From Gymnorhina tibicen (taxonomy: Eukaryota; Chordata; Aves; Passeriformes; Artamidae), in contig VXAZ01001116.1 in the NCBI GenBank assembly GCA_013399875.1, forward strand, positions 909,783 to 973,782: DNA of 64,000 nucleotides, written 5' to 3'. Below are positions 13,123 through 23,159 of the stretch, piece after piece. The notes beneath the pieces were generated by a model. The model was not told where the DNA came from. It saw only the letters and a program-made list of their open reading frames with translations, and did no database searches. Positions within the stretch are counted from its first letter, which is position 1. Each line of letters starts with the position of its first letter. The translations under genes were made by a program, and so were the position numbers.

Positions 13123-15183
13123 GCATCTTTCAGCGAGACCGTTCAGCTTTGGAATGTCTCCCCAGGTAAATGTCACTTCCCCTGGTTGCTGTGGGAGACA
13201 TGTCACTCTGAACTCCCTCAGCACTGCTCTGCCCCTCTCTTCTCAGGGAGGCTTGCCATGCTGCTTTCCACGAGGTTATGTTAGAAATCTCTCAATAGAA
13301 ACAAAAATTCCTCATCAGGTTTGTTAAACAAGGAAAAGGGGTGATGAGCACAGAGATGTAGGAAGGTGTGGTGCATCCTTGCGACCTCCCAGCCCAGGAT
13401 GTGCCTGGTGCTGGCTCTCCTGGCTATCCAAGCTGCTGTGTCGGCACTCAGAGCCATCTGCTGGCAGGGTCCCCTGTGCACCAGGACCATGGTTACCTCC
13501 TGGAGGGGCTGGAGCGGCAAAACCCTTTTCTGTGCACAACACCGAGCTGCCTGTGCTGCACAGGCTCCACTGCTGGAAGAGGGATGAGAAACTCATTTTT
13601 TAAGAGGTCAGATTTCCTTTGTACTTCTGGGGTTTTCTCTTTTCCATCAAATAAAAATTACATCTCCACTCCAAATGAAATGAAAACCCAGTGAATATCT
13701 TTCTCTTGAATAAGTATAAATCTAGGTGTGATTTTGAGTGCTTAGAGATTTCTGTATTTAAGTGTTTTCCAGCTGTATGCACATTTTAGGTTATAAATTT
13801 ACTTAGTTTCTATTAAATTCTGAAATTATATGTAGCAAGACAATCCAAAAACTTTTGGGAATTATGTCTATTTGTATGTTTCTACTATTCATAAACTAAT
13901 GATATATGACAGACTGTACAAAGAGAAGATAATTTCAATAACTAAATTTTCTGAAGAAGGCTATCCTACATTAATCCTGCATGACACCTTAAAACAGTTT
14001 TTAAGAGGGTAATTCGTGATGATTTGAAAAGACTAAGATGTTGTATTGTAGGAAAGGTAAATTGATCTCTCTTTAAATCTGCTTAGTGCGATGAAACTCT
14101 ATATCTCTCCTCATTCCTGCTTTTTCAAGTATCAGGCAGCAAGAAAAGTGGGAAATAAATGGCTGCTGTTTAAGAAGTGATGACTTTGTTGAGACTCCGA
14201 TTCTCCCTGGGGGCTGCTCAAGGTGTAAAGCTGAAGTCAGTGGCTCAAGGATGGTCTTGGCACCTGGTGCATCATCATGCCAGCAACAGACTGTGCTCGA
14301 CACCAACACTGCCACCACCTGAGCTCGAAGGCAGGAGGCAAAGCTGGACCAGGAGCAGCTAAAGCCAAGAGGGATCTCTGGAGCAAAACCTGCTGCTGGA
14401 GAACTGCAGTGCAGACTGTAGAACCAGCTGAGGCTGAGATCACAGTAAGTCTGCAAGTAGGTTGTCTGCCTGACCACCCATCATCTCACAAAATACAGCA
14501 GATCCAGACTGGAGGTACGAGGTCCTTTGGATACACAATGAAAACCCCATCAGTACTGCAGCTGTAATCAGCTGAAGAAATTTACTGATGACATTTTATA
14601 GTGAAGTGCAGAAAATAAAAAATTGTTTTCCCCCCAAAGATGGATATATTGCAATCTTCATTTAGTAAATATAGAATGAAGCTTGGATAAAATTTATCAG
14701 AGGGATGAACTGCTTGGTGAAATTGAATATGCACAGTTTTAAAGAAAAATATATTCAGACTTCTATGGAGATGACAGCTATCTGTGTATGAAAATAATAG
14801 TACAGTAACAAACTACAGTAATCTGAATGTATCCCACTTTCCTCTATGTAGTGAGAATGTATCTGAGATAACTTGAAAAATCCATTAAAATTGCTTGGGT
14901 GTTGTGCTTTCATTAAATGCAGAACTTTTTCTACATTGATTTGTGTTCATCATATCTTGGATAAGAAAGATAATGTTTTTGCTGATTTGTGTAATTCAAA
15001 ATTTTAAATTCAAAGCACACATACAAACCCATCTTTTTAAATAGAAGTTTTAACCAAAATCAGGCAACAAAGAAATCATCTCCTGTGACTGAATATATTA
15101 AAGTCATATCCATAGAAGCCTATATAGGACCACCATTATTATCCTCCCAGAGATTAAGTACTATGTTGTGCTCATTCTTCCGT
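13123..15183. other. Unique non-coding sequence
   Basis: No gene is recognised. Several overlapping frames (13281-13694 on both strands; 14073-14567 on both strands, up to 134 codons) lie in locally GC-richer patches. They have no recognisable domain, and opposite-strand openness of this kind reflects composition rather than coding. The remainder is AT-rich. Confidence 0.5.
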
Positions 15184-16440
15184 CACAGAATCACAGAGTG
15201 GTTGAGGTTGGAAGGGACCTTCTGATGAAGCTCAAGTAGAGTCACTTAGAGTTGATTGTCCAGGCCCATGGCCAGAGGGCTTTTGAATATGTCTCAGAGT
15301 GAAGACTCCACAACCTCCCTGGGCAGCCTATGCCAGTGTTTGGTCATTTGCACAGTGAAAAGTTGTTTCCTGATGTTCAGAGGAAACCTGCCAAGTTTCA
15401 GTTTGTGCCCATTGCCTCTGGTCCTGTCACTGGGCACCACTGAGAAGAGCCTGGCTCTGTCCTCTCTGCACCTTCAGATAATTATATATGTGGACAAGAT
15501 CCCCCTGAGCCTTCTTTTCTCCATCCTTACCAATCACAGCTCTCATCCTTTCCTCATAGCTGAGATGCTCCACCCCTGTCATCATCTTCATGCTCTCAGC
15601 TGGACTCTCCTGTATGTCCACATCTCTCATGTACTGGGGGGACCAGCACTAGACATAGGACTCCAGATGTGGCCTCAGTGGTGCTGAATAAAGCAGAAGG
15701 ATTCCCTCCTCCAATCTGCTGGCAATACTTTGCCAAATGCAGCTCAGGATAGCATTAGCTTTCTTTGCCGTGAGGGCATGTTGCTTATTCAGGTTGAGCT
15801 TTGTGTTCACCAAGACCCACATGTCCTTTTCTGCCAAGCTGCTTTCTAGCTAGATGCTCCCAGCATGTACTGGTGCCTGGGGATGTTCCTCCTCAGGTCC
15901 AGGACTTTAAGCCTTCTTGCTGAGCTTCATGTGCTTTACACCAGCCCATTTCTCCAGCCTGTTGAGGTCTCTCTGGGTAGCAATACATCCCTCTGCCATA
16001 TCAGCCACCTCACTCAGTTTTGTATCATCAGCAAACTTGCTGAGGGTACACTTTGTCCCGTCATCCAAGTCATTAATGAAATTGTGAACAGGGTAGGATG
16101 CACTACTGCTCCTGGGGTACACCACAAGTGGCTGACCTCCAGCTGCACTTCGTGCCACTGACCACTACTCCCTGGGGATTTCCATGCAGCTGATTTTCAA
16201 CCCACCTCACTGTCTGCTCATCCAGCCCTTACCTCATCAGGTATCCTTTTTTAGAACAATCTTGCAGCAGTGTTCAATGACTCATTGAAGTCCAGGCAGA
16301 CATATTCACTGTTCTCCCATCATATACCAGGACAGACATTTCATCACAGAAGTTTATCAAATTGGCCAAGCATGGTTTTCCCTTGAAGAATCCATGCTGA
16401 CTGCTCCCGCTATGATTGGAGATGCTTGTCTCACATTTTC
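15184..16440 (-). mobile_element. CR1 LINE, 5'-truncated, minus strand
   Basis: The element's 3' end lies at 15184, where the reverse complement reads AAGGTCCCTTCCAACCTCAA followed by CACTCTGTGATTCTGTGA, the typical CR1 tail with degenerate octamers. Moving to higher coordinates, the 3' UTR, the C-terminal part of ORF2 and the reverse transcriptase palm are recognisable. The palm includes FADDTKL, an FINDLDDGTKCTLSK stretch and a GKPCLANLINF-like stretch near the 5' break. CR1 copies are usually truncated at the 5' end, and this one begins inside the RT domain. Stops and frameshifts split the reading frame into at least three pieces, so it is inactive. It is the longest repeat in the window. 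The 5' boundary is approximate. Confidence 0.93.
15907..16158 (-). pseudogene. CR1 ORF2 reverse transcriptase fragment (broken)
   Basis: This 83-codon stretch carries FINDLDDGTKCTLSK, the catalytic FADDTKL motif (the YxDD equivalent, at 16017-16037) and RDLNRLEKWA. All are typical of CR1 ORF2 reverse transcriptase, which copies the element RNA at the nicked target. Only the palm and the start of the thumb are here. The ORF2 continues in other frames at 15649-15837 ([13 protein letters not shown] [21 protein letters not shown]) and 15427-15630 (GVEHLSYEERMR). At least two frameshifts therefore separate the pieces. The annotated ATG is not a true start. It is dead on its own and is useful mainly as a family marker. 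Confidence 0.9.
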
Positions 16441-16959
16441 TCATGTGGGACTATGAATCTGGCAATTTCATTTCTGCGTATATTCTCATTTGCAGAAGTA
16501 CATACCACTGACATGACATTTTTTACAAGTCTTGTACTACTGATGATACTGTCTATTTCTTCTCATTTTCTTTATGTAGTCTTCATTTGTGGTGGCCTTT
16601 GCAGTTTCTAATCATCATTTCTTTTACCTGTTTTATGTACCCCGCTCCTTCAGAATGAACACTGTTTATATTCAGCATATTTAAGGCACTGTAGCAATGT
16701 ATGTTGCAATAAAGACTAATCCAATTAATGAAATGCATCTTAGGTTGAATTACAACTGCCCAAGTATGAATGGATTTGTTGTACTGGTGCATCACAGGTT
16801 GGGTACAGGTCTCCTCTCAAACTACCTGCTTATAGGGCTGACATTTACAGCCAATGACAACTGCAGTTTACAAACCCATAACCAACACCCTGGGTCTTAA
16901 ATTTCACTGCTGCTTTCCATGTAGCTTGTGCATTTCTGTATTTTGATTTCATTGTTCCC
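16441..16959. other. AT-rich sequence beside CR1, unassigned
   Basis: No gene was recognised. Frames of 61-70 codons occur on both strands with no domain. The stretch may belong partly to the old CR1/L3-like remnant that follows, but I cannot show it. Confidence 0.45.
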
Positions 16960-17130
16960 TACCTGCTCTTTTTTCCAGACTGAATCTCATTTTATTGCTT
17001 ACTTATACCTCTAAATTCTGCAGGTCTCTTTTTGTTATTTTGCCATCTATCCTGGGTTTTGCAACACCTTACAATTTAGTATGATCTGTAAATTTAATTA
17101 CTGTCATGTTTGCCAAAGACCATAAAGAGC
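16960..17130 (-). mobile_element. Possible ancient CR1/L3-like LINE remnant
   Basis: On the plus strand, CTGCAGGTCTCTTTTTG is followed about 50 bases later by TAGTATGATCTGTAAATTTA. This echoes the reverse complement of CR1-clade ORF2, where a 'CAGGTC…' thumb segment is followed by 'TCATCAGCAAACTTG' encoding the FADDT region. The order and spacing agree with the younger copy at 15.2-16.4 kb, but identity is low. If correct, it is a separate and much older insertion in the same orientation. Confidence 0.35.
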
Positions 17131-19407
17131 CAAGTCAATTATATGGCCAAAAAAGAAAAAAGGATGCCTTTATTATGCTATAAATGTTCTGTTAAAAATC
17201 CCACTCAAAAAAAAGTATTATAGGTTTCTTGGACTTCATAGATGTAATTGCAAAGGGATCTAGATGATTTGCCTACATCACTTGTGCCATTTAGAAATAA
17301 AAAAAATGTATTATTAGCCAAAGTAAATATTAAAGAGACTAAAAATGGGACTTAATTCCTTTCTATGCAGCTAAAATATGCCAGACAGGGTAAGACAAGC
17401 ATTCATAGTCCACACTTTGCTATGACATATAAATTAAACCCTACCACAGTGTTACTGGAGCAGAATTGCCTCAAATTGGTTCACACATTAAGGGCAAATG
17501 CAGGACACCAATTAATAATTAATTTTATTTAATGTCTATTTTCTTTTCTATTTTTCTTTTTTAATATTTCCAATATGTGTTATGTGTATAGTACAATTGT
17601 GCAATGCTTTGGTCCAATTTGACAACATTTGAGCAAAGTCTATGATTCTCTGTTGTTATTATCTCCGAACTATTATGAAACTGGTAGGGATTAGAGCAGA
17701 GTAACCTTCATCATTTTGACCAGGAACAACAGCAATTGCAATTTGGTCTCTGACTGAGGTTAGAATAGATAAATTGAGCTAGATAATGATTACAATCTTT
17801 CAAATTCATCATTAGCTCTAACTGCATTTCTAATGCAAAAGACCAGATTATTGGGCCTGACCATGATAGCTGCTCCTGACTTACGTTACAGCAACATTAC
17901 TAAGCTCACTCCTCTTTAATCAGACCTCTTGTTCTTAAAGAGCACAACCTGAGATACACTAATAGGTATTAATTTTACAAGTAATTCAAGACTTTGAAAA
18001 CCCATTTTCAGTGTTCAGACTGAGTACCTGATTTTCAGGCAGGATTGTTCTCCCTTGGCAGAGAAAACAAAATCCCCCTTTCAAGTAAAACATATGCAGA
18101 AAGTCCTTTGGTTAATGAAAGTACATAAACTAAGATGAGTAATTTAGCAAGTCATGAATGTGCCTGAGTCCCACTAACATCCATATCTTGCCCATAAATT
18201 CAGAGTGCATGCAAATTTCTCCATGGAAAAGTTGATTTTGTATCCTTGGTTTAACTATAATTAGGATTTATTTCCTCAGCTGGTTTTGCCTGTAACTCTA
18301 CTACTAGTGTCTTATTGACAGAGAGGTGCAAAGTTACAAATGCGAGAGAAGACCAGCCAAGTGTTATGGGCTGAGTGATGGAAGCCTGAGCCCCTGTAGC
18401 TGCTCATGTTAATGTCTGTCTGTCTTGCAAGGATTCTTGGACCAGATGTAAGGAAAACTGCTCCCATATTGCCTAGTATGTAAAATATAAGACTTTAATG
18501 CCTTGATTCTGTTGCCCAAACACAGGTACTCAGTGCCATGTAAAAAACCCAAGGGTTTGGGGGTCATTCATACAGGGCCCATGAGGATGACAGAAGATCC
18601 CCTCTGCCTCACAGATTTGTGCTGCTCTGTGGAGGCAGATAGATGGTCTAATGCGGACACCCAAAGGCACCACAAGGGGGTTTGATGGCTGTGTGCAGAG
18701 CTTTCACAGTGCTCCAGACATCACAATGGCTGCAAAGATTCAGAGCACTCAGACACATTAATTTTACACGTTTGGTAAATGTTTTTATCCTGTTTTTTTT
18801 AGAAAGACATAACTGACACAGACATAGAATTAGCAAATTGTCCTAGTCGATAGAAGCGCCTACTATCAGCTTAAAAACCGCTAGGTGTTAATTATGACAC
18901 ACCACAAACACATCACTCAGGTGGCTCCTCAGCAGAAGCTCCTGTGCTCCACTCAGCTCCCAGCCCACGCTCCCTCCCTCCCTCCCTCAATCTTACTTCT
19001 CAGTCAGTAACAATTGCTTTTGCGAGACATTTATTATTTCACAGTTTCAAGTGTCTCACTTGAAGTTCTGCCCTTCAAACTCTCAAATGAAGTGGTGGCT
19101 AAATTCTGCTCTCACCCACCTGGGTACTGTGTAGATGGCACTTCTCACTCCAAAAGTGTTTGGAGAGATTTCTGATGGACTTTGACTTGTGTAGGTTTGT
19201 TAGCCTCCCATGGAAGGCTGTACAGATGCTGAGGGCTGGGTAATGAAGGATTGCCTGGGGTGTGTGAGAGGGAAACTGTATAGAAAACTACAGCACAGTG
19301 GCCTCCAGAAAAGGAGACATCTTGCAGGAAATATAAAGTGAAATGTTAGAGATGAAAGAGAGGGGGAGACACAGTGAAATCCATGAAGGACGTGCTGACA
19401 TCATCAT
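17131..19407. other. Unique AT-rich sequence
   Basis: No gene is recognised; frames stay at 62 codons or shorter. A short (TCCC)n run lies at 18971-18989. The stretch 17490-17900 is repeat-free and rich in ATTAAT/AATTAAT cores plus an octamer-like ATGCAAA, so it is a candidate conserved non-coding element (see findings). Confidence 0.5.
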
Positions 19408-19469
19408 CTGTTAGAATCAATCTGTAAGAATAGTCTGTAAGAATCAGTCTGTATGAGTAGTCTGTATGA
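19408..19469. repeat. Tandem repeat of 13-14-base units (TCTGTAAGAATCAG)
   Basis: About four and a half units alternate between TCTGTAAGAATCAG-like and TCTGTAAGAATAG-like forms, drifting to TCTGTATGAGTAG near the end. The array abuts the LTR that begins at 19470. It may be part of that LTR's U5 end, since its left edge also starts with TGTTA, or it may be older flanking DNA into which the LTR inserted. Confidence 0.75.
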
Positions 19470-19542
19470 TGTTCTGGTGCGGTTGGACGGTCGGGACTGA
19501 TGGAGACGAGGGATCTCTGAAGTCAGGTCTTAGAGCATGAGG

Positions 19543-19548
19543 TTTATT
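19543..19548 (-). promoter_or_regulatory. LTR poly(A) signal AATAAA
   Basis: A canonical AATAAA on the minus strand, followed by CCTCATGCTCTAAGACC and the U5-like GC-richer segment. The spacing from the upstream TATA box is typical of an LTR. Confidence 0.7.
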
Positions 19549-19636
19549 ACGAAGGGCGTGGGTACAGGGGGCCTGCTTAGAGCTGCCAGCCGCAGCTCGG
19601 AGCAGGCCAGAAGAGCAATGGAGAGCAAGACAAGCA

Positions 19637-19656
19637 AGAGAGAGAGAGAGAGAGAG
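19637..19656. repeat. (AG)n microsatellite inside LTR
   Basis: Ten AG dinucleotides without interruption, lying between the TATA box and the poly(A) signal of the surrounding LTR. Confidence 0.9.
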
Positions 19657-19790
19657 CTAGCTAAAGTGGAGAGTGGAAAGTACAGTGAAGAAGTGTCTGT
19701 GGAAGTCCTTTACAATACAATAAATCATCTTCTGTGTTGAATATTCTAATTTTCATCAACCAACCTAGTACGAGATACAAATCCTATAGC

Positions 19791-19800
19791 ATTTATATAC
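19791..19800 (-). promoter_or_regulatory. LTR TATA box
   Basis: Minus-strand GTATATAAAT, a near-canonical TATA box upstream of the LTR poly(A) signal. It would be the core promoter of the LTR if it is active. Confidence 0.6.
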
Positions 19801-19981
19801 AGCCTATAAGAATCATTGCATTACCATACTTTGCTACATTTTAAACTCTAAAACTACTCTTTGGACCCCTTCTGCCAAGCTAGCAGGGTCTGCTCTGACC
19901 CTTGGACCTGTTTTCAAGCAGAGGGTATCTTTCAATCAAGAGGGGATTACCTTCAGTGGCCATACCATTGTTTTCCAGTTT

Positions 19982-20251
19982 TCAGTAACCAAGGCCTGGT
20001 ATCTCAAAGTATGCTTTCATTTCTATCTGGTTCATAGTTTCCATATACTCAGCATCTTTTACCAGGCAATCATATTTATAAGTCTTTCCTGTTTCATCTT
20101 CCCCAACAACCATCCACTGTCTTTCTGGAAGGCATTCAGATGCCATGTAATAGCCACGATGACCAAGGTAGGTCACAGAAAGCTGTAAACTAAACCCAGT
20201 CTTTCTGCTGGTGCAATCTGCTCTGCAGGGTGCTGTAGGGCTCTGGAGCAT
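19982..20251 (-). pseudogene. Unidentified 89-codon frame next to an LTR
   Basis: The frame ends at a TGA a few bases before the inferred LTR U3. I do not recognise the product. From about residue 24 on (VTYLGHRGYYMASECLPERQ, then WMVVGEDETGKTYKYDC) it reads like real protein: mixed charge, spaced aromatic residues and no low complexity. The first 20 or so residues look less protein-like. A possible splice acceptor (TTTAGTTTACAG) lies at that change on the minus strand, so the true coding part may start there. It could be the 3' end of a retroviral internal region, an old retrocopy or exon fragment of a host gene, or chance. A faint likeness of GKTYKYDC to the end of PLAT-type domains (GKxYxFxC) is too weak to use. 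Confidence 0.3.
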
Positions 20252-21674
20252 TCAGAGGCTTGAAGAGAACCCAGGGACAGGTGACGGACAGAGGCTGGAT
20301 GAGACGTGGCACTTGTTTCTATCCTTCATAGACAAGCACAAAGCATGAGAGAAACAACAGAATATTCGGTGTGTTACAGAGTGGTCTGTTGAAAATGTGG
20401 CAGATGTCACTCAAATGTCTCCTCTCTGCTCACAGACCTGTCTGCTATGGTCAGTGGTTGTGCTGAGCCACTGCCACACGTGAGGGGGTTGCAGGTGAGG
20501 TTTGGCATAAACTGAGTTCAATGTGTTTTCAGAAACGAGCATCTTAGGTGTAGTATCAGCAGAACAACAGAAATGTTCTGTGGCTTATTCAGGTCTTCAA
20601 CTCTGACATGTAGAAGTTAGACTAGATCCTGAAAGCCTCAACCCTCTCTGCCATCCACTGAGAAAAAAAAAGATCGAAAATTATTTATGCATTGAGAGAG
20701 CTGACTTGTTTTTAGATAGATATATCTAAATATATCTATTTTATCGTTTTATAGATAACAATATTTTAGCTATTCCAATTCAAAGCAGAAATTAGGCAGC
20801 TGGACCAGATCAATGTTGGAGTGCAAACACCTATTTATGTGTTTCCAGCTGTTCTCTGCTGGAATTATTAACAAATATGTTGCATAAACATCTTTACAGG
20901 CATTTCAAGATCACCACCATCTTCTTTCTCACTTCTGAAGAAAATGCTGTACTCTAGAGCGTCCTAGAGAAATAAGGTGGGTGCCAGTGCAATGATGGCA
21001 CTTAAGAATTCCCACTCTTTTATTCTTTTGTGTATTCACTTTTCCCACCTGAAGGAAACATAACATGAAAAGGAGACAGAGGCAACAGATAATGAAACAA
21101 CAGCTTTATTCAAATGGGTGAAGGCAGTTTATTTATTTCTAAAAGAGAAAGGATGCCAAAAGTCTGCTGTAAATCTGAATGTCAAAATTGCTCAGAGCTC
21201 AGTCTACCTCCACAGCAACAGCAAGCTTTATATACAGCTTTCTGACACTTACAATGCCATTCACAAAAATTTCTAAGCAAAGGTTGCAGTCAGCTATTAT
21301 TCTGTTTATTCCAGAAGTGCTCAGGGGCAGGCTGAAAGCAGAACCCTGTTGTGCCAGGCTTTGTACAAACAAAGCCACGGAGACAGCCACTGCTGCGCTG
21401 GCTTTGCTTGACTATCATTTTGCTGAAGTGCAATTTAAAATGTGATGCAATTCTCCTATTTACTACTAACAAGAGGAGAAGATATTGTGTCTTGATTTGT
21501 GTCGGTTTGTTAGATGGGTAGGACAAGCAAATAAAAAACAAGCTACATATTTTTACATATTGAGGACAAAAGTTTAGTTAAAACCAATAACTGATGTGAC
21601 ACTCAATTAATTTGAGGCTGGAAGTATTTATTTGGAGAGCTCCAATTGGGGATCTGATGGGGGTGTTGGGGAGG
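20252..21674. other. Non-coding sequence between two LTR fragments
   Basis: No retroviral gag, pol or env motif was recognised, so this does not look like a provirus interior. A small AT palindrome (TAGATATATCTA and neighbours) lies at about 20712-20740. Frames of 63-88 codons at 21179-21541 overlap on both strands without domains. Confidence 0.5.
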
Positions 21675-21960
21675 TGTCATGGTTTAAACCCATCTGGAAA
21701 TTATGCCCCATGCAGCCACTCCCCTCTGCCCACCACCTCCCGTGACGGGGAGACAAAAGGTAGAGATTCCGAGTTGAGATAAGAACAATTTACTGGAAAC
21801 AGCAATGAGATAAGAAAACGAACAGTAACAACAACAATACTAATAACAGTGTATAGAAGAGGGTGATTGCACGTAAAATGCTCATGGAGCCTGACTTGGC
21901 CAGCTGCCATGAGGCCAACAAGACAAAGAACAGAATAGCCCCTGGTGCCTCCCTGTGAAG
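21675..21960 (-). mobile_element. ERV LTR fragment (R-U5 end) of the same broad family as 12.6 kb
   Basis: The left edge TGTCATGGTTTAAACCC is the reverse complement of the usual 3' end of the avian ERVL-like LTR whose solo copy lies at 12.6 kb; it is the end that copy lacks. Next come the CATGCAGCCACTC segment and GTTGAGATAAGAACAATTTA, which matches the R region of the family. The poly(A) signal is changed to AGTAAA on the minus strand (21789-21794 region). The U3 half is missing or unrecognisable, and the sequence runs into a CR1 copy. The right boundary is approximate. Confidence 0.7.
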
Positions 21961-21984
21961 GTTTTTCTTCCCAGCCCCACACCT

Positions 21985-22392
21985 CTCCTATGAGGAAAGG
22001 CTGAGAGAATTGAATTTGTTCAGCCTGGAAAAGAGAAGGCATAAGGGTCACCTGATTGTGGCCTTCTAGTATCTGAAGGGAGCTGACAAGAAAGATGGAG
22101 AGAGACTTTTTTACAAGAGCATGTAGTGACAGGACAACGGGGAATGGCTTCAAACTGAGAGAAGGTAGTTTTAGATTAGACATTAGGAAAATATAGTGAT
22201 GGTGATGAGGTACTGGAACAGGTTGCCCGGAGAGACTGTGGGTGCCCCATCCCAGGAAGTGTACAAGGCAAGGCTAGATAGAGCTCCGAGAAATCTGGTC
22301 TAGTGGAAGGCATCCCTGCCCATGGTGGGGAGGGTGGAATGAGATGATTTTTAAGGTCCTTTCCAACCCAAATCATTCTATGATTCTATGAT
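21985..22392 (+). mobile_element. CR1 LINE 3' end, plus strand
   Basis: It starts in the region reading CTATGAGGAAAGGCTGAGAG and continues through TTCAGCCTGGAAAAGAGAAG, both standard CR1 3' segments. It ends with AAGGTCCTTTCCAACCCAAA followed by ATTCTATGATTCTATGAT, the classic octamer tail at 22375-22392. Only about the last 400 bases of a CR1 are present, so it encodes no functional protein. It is less diverged at the tail than the copy at 38-39 kb. It directly follows an LTR fragment, suggesting clustered insertions. Confidence 0.95.
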
Positions 22393-23126
22393 CTACCTCA
22401 CACTAATTTTAGACCAAATTATTTTGCATCAGTGGCAAAGGAGACAGGATAAAGGCACATGGGCAGACCAGCCTTTCCAAGATTCACACTATAGGCATTT
22501 GAGCACTGACAGTTGCTCAGCACTGGGAGAGCTGAGATCAGAGCAGACTCTCCTGTGCCATCAACAAGACCCTTTCTCAAAGGAAACCGGTATCCCACTG
22601 CTGACAAACTCTGCTGGCAGCGTGGGGCTTGCAGAGGCCATCGGGAGCTCAGCTGAACACTATCCTGACCTCAGAGACTAGTTTTGAGAATGAGGAACCC
22701 AAGTTTTGCTGTCTTACTGAGGCAGAAGTTGCAGGGACAGAGATGCTGTGAAGGACAGTATTTTCCACATTGTTTTTTTATTCCACCGTTTATATGTAAA
22801 GATTTTTTCTGCTCTCTGATTACATAGCATTTAAAATAAGAACACATTTCATAACTGATTGTAAAGCTTGGGCTGGCTCAAAGGCTCTTTTTGTTACAGT
22901 TTCAGGGATAAGTGGGTGAGGGATGTTCCAATGTCTCACTACCTGAATGTTGCATTTCTTTAATTTCCTAGAGAAAGGAACCAAACCTCTACTCTCCAAA
23001 TATCTTTTCTATTTTTATAGTAATTTTCTTACCTCAAATGGTGTTTTCTTTCTAAAGTTTTCTTTAACTCACCATAACCCATCATTTTTCACATTTGCCT
23101 TTCTGCTCACATTGAGGAGTGCCTCG
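22393..23126. other. Unique non-coding sequence
   Basis: No gene or repeat is recognised. A 97-codon frame (22388-22681, plus) starts within the CR1 tail and is overlapped on the other strand. It is not considered coding. Confidence 0.55.
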
Positions 23127-23159
23127 CCCTAACCCTGCACGTAACCCTAACCTTATCCC
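23127..23159. repeat. Telomere-like CCCTAA motifs
   Basis: CCCTAACCCTGCACGTAACC is followed by CTAACCTTATCCC: two short runs of the vertebrate telomere repeat with interruptions. The run is too short to be a clear interstitial telomere and may be coincidental. Confidence 0.5.

Larger units (their letters stand above)
19470..19975 (-). mobile_element. Endogenous retrovirus LTR (second family), minus strand
   Basis: Read on the minus strand there is a TATA box (GTATATAAAT, 19791-19800), then about 240 bases, then AATAAA (19543-19548) and a GC-richer U5 ending CCGCACCAGAACA at 19470. This TATA, R, poly(A) and U5 order is the standard LTR layout. An (AG)n run sits inside (19637-19656). The U3 start near 19975 is inferred only from the end of the adjacent open frame. 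No TG start or target-site duplication could be fixed, and no second LTR is seen. It differs in sequence from the LTRs at 12.6 and 21.7 kb. The family is unknown to me. Confidence 0.65.

Noticed and set aside
15256..15687. 143-codon plus frame
   Set aside because: It is the antisense of the CR1 3' region.
20252..21674. Possibility that the two LTRs at 19.5 and 21.7 kb bound one provirus
   Set aside because: The two LTRs differ in sequence and family, and no gag, pol or env motif lies between them.
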